Of a stretch of 9,795 nt of DNA, positions 6,481-9,795 are shown one piece after another. The stretch is from positions 1-9,795 of the forward strand of contig CAMYWS010000029.1 in NCBI GenBank assembly GCA_947302865.1. Direction: 5' to 3'. Origin of the DNA: an uncultured Clostridia bacterium. Its GTDB lineage: Bacteria; Bacillota_A; Clostridia; Christensenellales; CAG-138. Within the stretch, counting starts at the first letter, position 1, and every line of letters begins with the position of its first letter. The notes under the pieces were generated by a model. The model was not told the DNA's origin. It worked only from the letters and a program-made list of their open reading frames with translations, and made no database searches. The translations under genes and the position numbers were made by a program.

Positions 6481-8256
6481 TCATCCGTCCAGAACGTTTT
6501 TCAGCCGGTAGATCTTGCTCTCCTCGATCATCGCCATGATGTGCGTGCCGTCCGCCTCGTGCGATTCCGCAAGGACCGTACCGATCTCGTGCAGCACGCG
6601 GATCGCTTCATAGCGGTCGTACGGGATCACCAGCTCCACGCGCCGCTGTGTGCGGTTCAGCTCCGCTTCGATGCGTTCGAGAAGCGTCGGGATCCCCATG
6701 CCCGTCTTTGCGCTGATCGCGACGGCTTTCGCGCGTTTCGAGGGGATCGCCTCGGGCAGGTCGCATTTATTATAGACCTCGATGCAGGGCGTATTGCCCG
6801 CGCCCAGGGATTCGAGCACCTGCTCGGTGACCCGCATCTGCACCTCGTAATACGGACAGCCCGCGTCGACGACGTGCAGGATGAGATCGGCGTCCTTCAC
6901 CTCTTCCAGCGTGGAACGGAACGCCTGCACGAGATCGTGCGGCAGTTTGTTGATGAACCCGACCGTGTCGGAAAGCAGGCACGGCGTACCGTTCGGCAGC
7001 GTCACGCTGCGTACAACGGGATCGAGCGTTGCAAACAGCTTGTCCTCCGCGAGCACGTCGCTGTCCGAAAGCACGTTCAGAAGCGTGCTCTTGCCCGCGT
7101 TCGTATAGCCGACGAGCGCAACGATCGGCGTTTCGCTCCTTTTGCGGACGGCGCGCCGAACGCCGCGCTGTTTTTCGACCTCCTTGAGCTCCTGTTCGAG
7201 CTCATAGATGCGCCTGCGGATGCGGCGACGGTCGATCTCGAGCTTTTTCTCGCCGGGACCGCGCATGCCGACGCCGGAAGCGCCCTGCCGGGACATCGCG
7301 ACGCCGACGCCCAAAAGACGCGGCAGACGGTACTTGAGCTGCGATAACTCGACCTGCAGCTTGCCCTCGCGTGTCGTTGCGCGGGTCGCGAAGATATCGA
7401 GGATCAGCATTGTGCGGTCGATGACCGGCGTGCCGAGGATGCTTTCGAGGTTTCGGATCTGGATCGCCGTCAGTTCGTCGTCAAAGATGAATACGTCCGC
7501 TTCGGTCGCGCTGCCGATGAGCCGCAGCTCGTCCGCCTTGCCGGAGCCGACGTAGGTGCCGTTGTCGACCGGACGCTTGCGCTGCCGCTCGACGTGCACG
7601 ACATTGACGCCCGCGGTATCCGCAAGCGCTTTCAGTTCGGCAAGCGTGTCGTAGCCGTCGTCATTGTCGATGCCGACCAGCACCGCGCGTTCCGGCTCCG
7701 ATTGCGTGACCGCGTAGGCGGGTGCTTTCAGGCGGTTGTCCGCCTCGATCAGCGCGTTCAGCAGCGCATCCTGCGGCAGACGGTCCGCGCGCATCGGTCC
7801 GTAGATGACCGGCTTGCGCTCCTCGCCTTCCATCTCGCCGACGAACGCAACGTAGACCGATGTCGGCTTTCCGTCCCGCACGCCGACCGCCGCCATCGCG
7901 TCGAGCCGCATGGAGTTCAGCGTGCCGAGATCAACGTCGGACAAATACCCGCTGCCGTTCGGATGCGTGTGGATGCAGCGCACACCTGCAAGTCGGTCCG
8001 TGTTGCGCACAAGGCGCATATCCGGCATGGATACGGTCGTTGCGTCGCCGATCGAAACGTCCGCGACCTTGCCGCTGCGCGACAGATAGACCGAGATCTC
8101 ACGCCCGATCCGTTCGGTAAAGTCAGCAAGCTTCTCGAGGAGCGCCGACGACGCGAACACGCCCGTGGGCTGCGTCTCGTCGTACAGCAGCTGCATCTCG
8201 TTCAGTATGGTGTCGCGAATGCCCGCGACGTTTCCGTGTATCTTTCTTTCTTCCAT
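6481..8256 (-). CDS. hflX: GTPase HflX with N-terminal JAMM-like domain
   Basis: HflX is a ribosome-associated GTPase that splits stalled or heat-damaged 70S ribosomes. At 591 residues this copy is about 170 longer than the usual 410-430. The HflX core starts near 188: HflX N-domain (YVGSGKADEL, 235-244; FDDEL), a basic linker with GPGE (333-336) and helices rich in arginine, then the G domain with P-loop GYTNAGKST (383-391), DTVGF (430-434), NKCD (496-499) and SAK (515-517), and a C-terminal domain. Residues 1 to about 180 form an extra domain containing HTHPNGSGYLSDVD, which fits the JAMM/MPN+ metal site HxHx7Sx2D exactly (H96, H98, S106, D109); E53 in REISVYL is a candidate catalytic glutamate. 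Long HflX of this shape occur in Clostridia as far as I recall. The gene follows the NAD(P)HX repair gene by 8 bases. There is no Shine-Dalgarno sequence before the ATG, and a TATAAT box sits only seven bases upstream, so its mRNA may be leaderless. GTPase identity is certain; peptidase activity is inferred. Confidence 0.95.
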   Translation of the reverse strand: MEERKIHGNVAGIRDTILNEMQLLYDETQPTGVFASSALLEKLADFTERIGREISVYLSRSGKVADVSIGDATTVSMPDMRLVRNTDRLAGVRCIHTHPNGSGYLSDVDLGTLNSMRLDAMAAVGVRDGKPTSVYVAFVGEMEGEERKPVIYGPMRADRLPQDALLNALIEADNRLKAPAYAVTQSEPERAVLVGIDNDDGYDTLAELKALADTAGVNVVHVERQRKRPVDNGTYVGSGKADELRLIGSATEADVFIFDDELTAIQIRNLESILGTPVIDRTMLILDIFATRATTREGKLQVELSQLKYRLPRLLGVGVAMSRQGASGVGMRGPGEKKLEIDRRRIRRRIYELEQELKEVEKQRGVRRAVRKRSETPIVALVGYTNAGKSTLLNVLSDSDVLAEDKLFATLDPVVRSVTLPNGTPCLLSDTVGFINKLPHDLVQAFRSTLEEVKDADLILHVVDAGCPYYEVQMRVTEQVLESLGAGNTPCIEVYNKCDLPEAIPSKRAKAVAISAKTGMGIPTLLERIEAELNRTQRRVELVIPYDRYEAIRVLHEIGTVLAESHEADGTHIMAMIEESKIYRLKNVLDG

Positions 8257-8263
8257 ATGCTTT

Positions 8264-8293
8264 ATTATACCATATCAATGACGTCGCTTGCAA
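8264..8293 (-). promoter_or_regulatory. Candidate hflX promoter giving a leaderless transcript
   Basis: On the minus strand, TTGCAA (8293-8288), an 18-base spacer and a perfect TATAAT (8269-8264) with TG one base before it form an extended -10 promoter at the 3' end of the upstream gene. Only seven bases separate TATAAT from the hflX ATG, so transcription would begin at or next to the start codon. The box overlaps the TAA stop of the upstream gene, so part of the match could be coding coincidence. Confidence 0.5.
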
Positions 8294-9704
8294 GCAGCGC
8301 GCGTTCTCCGAGCAGTTTCATCGCGCGGTCCGCGCCCGTGCCGAGCAGGTACGCGCCCGTCCTCGCCGCGTCGAACGGCTGAAGTCCCTGCGCAAGCAGC
8401 GCGGTAATGATACCCGTCAAAACGTCGCCGCTGCCGCCCTTCGCTAAACCGGGATTGCCGAACGTCGTGAACGCGGTTTTCCCGTCCGCGTATATAAGCG
8501 TCGTCGCGCCCTTCAGAAGCGTCGTGCAGGGGAACGCCCGAACCGCGCCGAGCGGATCGGACAGCACGTCTTCGACCGTCGAGCCAAGCAATCGCGCCAT
8601 CTCCCCCGCGTGCGGGGTCAGCACGACGTTTTTGTGCAGAAGTCCGAAGATCGTCCGGTCCCGTGCCATCTGATTCAACGCGTCCGCGTCGAGCACGAGT
8701 TTCGCGCCCGTTTTCAGTGCGGCTTCGATCACAGGCAGAATGTCGCCCTTGCCCGCTCCGCTGCCGATCCCGATCGCCTGTTTTCCCGCCATGCACGCTT
8801 CGGCGGTTTTCGCCGCCGCTTCGCACCAGTCGTCCGTGCCGGTGGGTATCGTAATCGCCTCCGGCAGCGCGGCGAAAAACGGCCGCACCGGGTCCGGCGT
8901 GCAGACAGTCAAAAGCCCCGCGCCGCCGCGAAGCGCCGCGCGTGAACAGAGCAGCGCCGCGCCCGGATAGGTTGCGGAACCGACGCACAAAAGCGCGTGT
9001 CCGTTCCGTCCCTTATGCGAATCGAACGGACGCGGCGGCAGAAGCGCCGCGATATCGTCCTCGTCCTGATAAAACAGCGCCGGATCGGTTTCGTCGGGAT
9101 ACAGCGGCTGCACGATCACGTCACCGCACAGCGCTCGTCCTTTTCCGAGCAGCATGCCCGCCTTTCTTGCCTGCATCGTCACGGTGCATGCCGCTTTGAC
9201 GGCGACGCCCAAAACCACGCCGCTGTCCGCGTGCAGTCCGGACGGCAGGTCGGCGGCGACAATCGGATTTCCGCTTTCGTTCATCCGTTCGATCAGTATA
9301 CGCTTTTCTCCCTCGATCGGGCGGTTCAGCCCGACACCGAACAGCGCGTCGATCACGATCTCGTCGGAAACCGGTTCCCATACGGTCAGGACCGGAACAG
9401 CTTCCGCATTTGCAAGGTCCAGATAATACGCCGTATCCGGCGTGCATTGACCGGGTTCGCCGCAAAGCACGATCCGCGCGTCGATCCCGTCGCGGCGCAG
9501 CAGCAGCGCGGCGGCGACGCCGTCCCCGCCGTTGTTTCCGGTCCCGCAGATCGCCGTGACCGTTTCGCCGCCCTTCATCCGCGCCCTGACCGCGCCCGCG
9601 ATCCCCTCTGCCGCGGTGCGCATCAGCGCTCGCGAGGAAACGCCGGATGCAATGACCGCGCGGTCCCCGGCTTTTGCCTGTTGTCCGGTTATGATTCGCT
9701 CCAT
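8265..9704 (-). CDS. nnr: Bifunctional NAD(P)H-hydrate epimerase / ADP-dependent NAD(P)H-hydrate dehydratase
   Basis: This 479-residue cytoplasmic enzyme repairs hydrated NADH and NADPH. The N-terminal YjeF_N-type epimerase (about 1-215) interconverts the R and S forms of NAD(P)HX. It shows GTGNNGGDG (54-62), IDALFGVGL (118-126) and ADLPSG with the expected catalytic aspartate D152. The C-terminal ribokinase-like dehydratase (about 216-479) converts S-NAD(P)HX back to NAD(P)H using ADP in bacterial enzymes. It shows HKGRNGHAL (230-238), LDADALN (338-344), LTPHAGEMARLL (362-373), LKG (397-399) and the nucleotide-binding GNPGLAKGGSGDVLTG (417-432). Both halves look intact and the length is near the family norm of about 500. 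The ATG is preceded by overlapping GGAGG motifs (9716-9709), and the reading frame overlaps the end of recX by 16 bases, suggesting translational coupling. It ends in tandem TAA stops 8 bases before hflX. Confidence 0.96.
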   Translation of the reverse strand: MERIITGQQAKAGDRAVIASGVSSRALMRTAAEGIAGAVRARMKGGETVTAICGTGNNGGDGVAAALLLRRDGIDARIVLCGEPGQCTPDTAYYLDLANAEAVPVLTVWEPVSDEIVIDALFGVGLNRPIEGEKRILIERMNESGNPIVAADLPSGLHADSGVVLGVAVKAACTVTMQARKAGMLLGKGRALCGDVIVQPLYPDETDPALFYQDEDDIAALLPPRPFDSHKGRNGHALLCVGSATYPGAALLCSRAALRGGAGLLTVCTPDPVRPFFAALPEAITIPTGTDDWCEAAAKTAEACMAGKQAIGIGSGAGKGDILPVIEAALKTGAKLVLDADALNQMARDRTIFGLLHKNVVLTPHAGEMARLLGSTVEDVLSDPLGAVRAFPCTTLLKGATTLIYADGKTAFTTFGNPGLAKGGSGDVLTGIITALLAQGLQPFDAARTGAYLLGTGADRAMKLLGERALLASDVIDMV

Positions 9705-9795
9705 TCGTCCTCCTCCGAAAGCGCCGATTCATACGCTTTACGCGCGACGTCATAGGAAAACCCGCGCGCGATCAGGCGGGACAGCACGCGCTCGC
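9689..9795 (-). CDS. recX: RecX-like regulatory protein, C-terminal fragment (cut by window edge)
   Basis: Only the last 34 codons are present; the gene continues past the right edge. The fragment reads ERVLSRLIARGFSYDVARKA followed by an acidic tail (SEEDEWSES) and TAA at 9691-9689. The R-L-x-x-RGFSYD-x-x-x-A-x-x-A pattern matches the final three-helix repeat of RecX, which binds RecA filaments and modulates recombination and repair. The short length limits certainty, but the same frame is open to the edge and the 16-base overlap with the downstream start is typical of a real operon partner. Confidence 0.7.
   Translation of the reverse strand, partial: ERVLSRLIARGFSYDVARKAYESALSEEDEWSES

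Noticed and set aside
6463..7347. A 294-codon plus-strand open frame opposite hflX
   Set aside because: It is antisense to conserved GTPase motifs and reads as low-complexity arginine/histidine/aspartate-rich sequence.
8997..9755. A 252-codon plus-strand open frame opposite the NAD(P)HX repair gene
   Set aside because: It is antisense to the conserved epimerase motifs, with no ribosome binding site or recognisable domain.

Overview
The window is about 9.8 kb of GC-rich, densely packed chromosome. It looks like a member of the Clostridia (Bacillota), probably an anaerobic gut or rumen lineage related to the Oscillospirales. The signs are strong AGGAGG-type ribosome binding sites, a dockerin-bearing secreted protein, a CotH-family lipoprotein, a clostridial-type long HflX, and a helix-turn-helix regulator fused to a zinc ribbon. 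The exact taxon cannot be told from this sequence.

Layout. At the left, a plus-strand gene (76-840) with its own promoter encodes a 254-residue XRE-type regulator with a CxxC...CxxC zinc ribbon. It converges on a minus-strand gene pair across a perfect 11-bp hairpin (853-877) with T-runs on both sides, a probable two-way terminator. The pair is transcribed leftwards from a clear promoter at 6385-6413. The first gene (4335-6365) is a secreted HExxH metallopeptidase ending in a type I dockerin. Fourteen bases later comes a 1144-residue lipoprotein (886-4320) with four lamin-tail-domain repeats, a chitobiase-like beta-sandwich and a C-terminal CotH kinase-like domain. To the right, also on the minus strand, is a housekeeping group in the order recX (3' end only, 9689-9795), bifunctional NAD(P)HX epimerase/dehydratase (8265-9704) and hflX (6481-8256). 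recX and the epimerase/dehydratase gene overlap by 16 bases; the latter and hflX are 8 bases apart.

How the genes fit together. The right-hand group covers repair control (RecX), metabolite repair of damaged nicotinamide cofactors, and ribosome rescue/GTPase function (HflX), a plausible stress and maintenance operon. The HflX carries an extra N-terminal domain with a complete JAMM metalloprotease signature (HxHx7Sx2D). The left-hand pair is an extracellular unit: an enzyme that could be docked on a cohesin scaffold, and a membrane-anchored protein combining LTD domains with a protein-kinase-like fold outside the cytoplasm. This is the most unusual item here. The regulator at the left end is convergent with the pair and nothing directly ties it to them.

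The intergenic spaces are short (largest 115 bases, 6366-6480). No tRNA, rRNA, CRISPR array, insertion sequence or attachment site was recognised.
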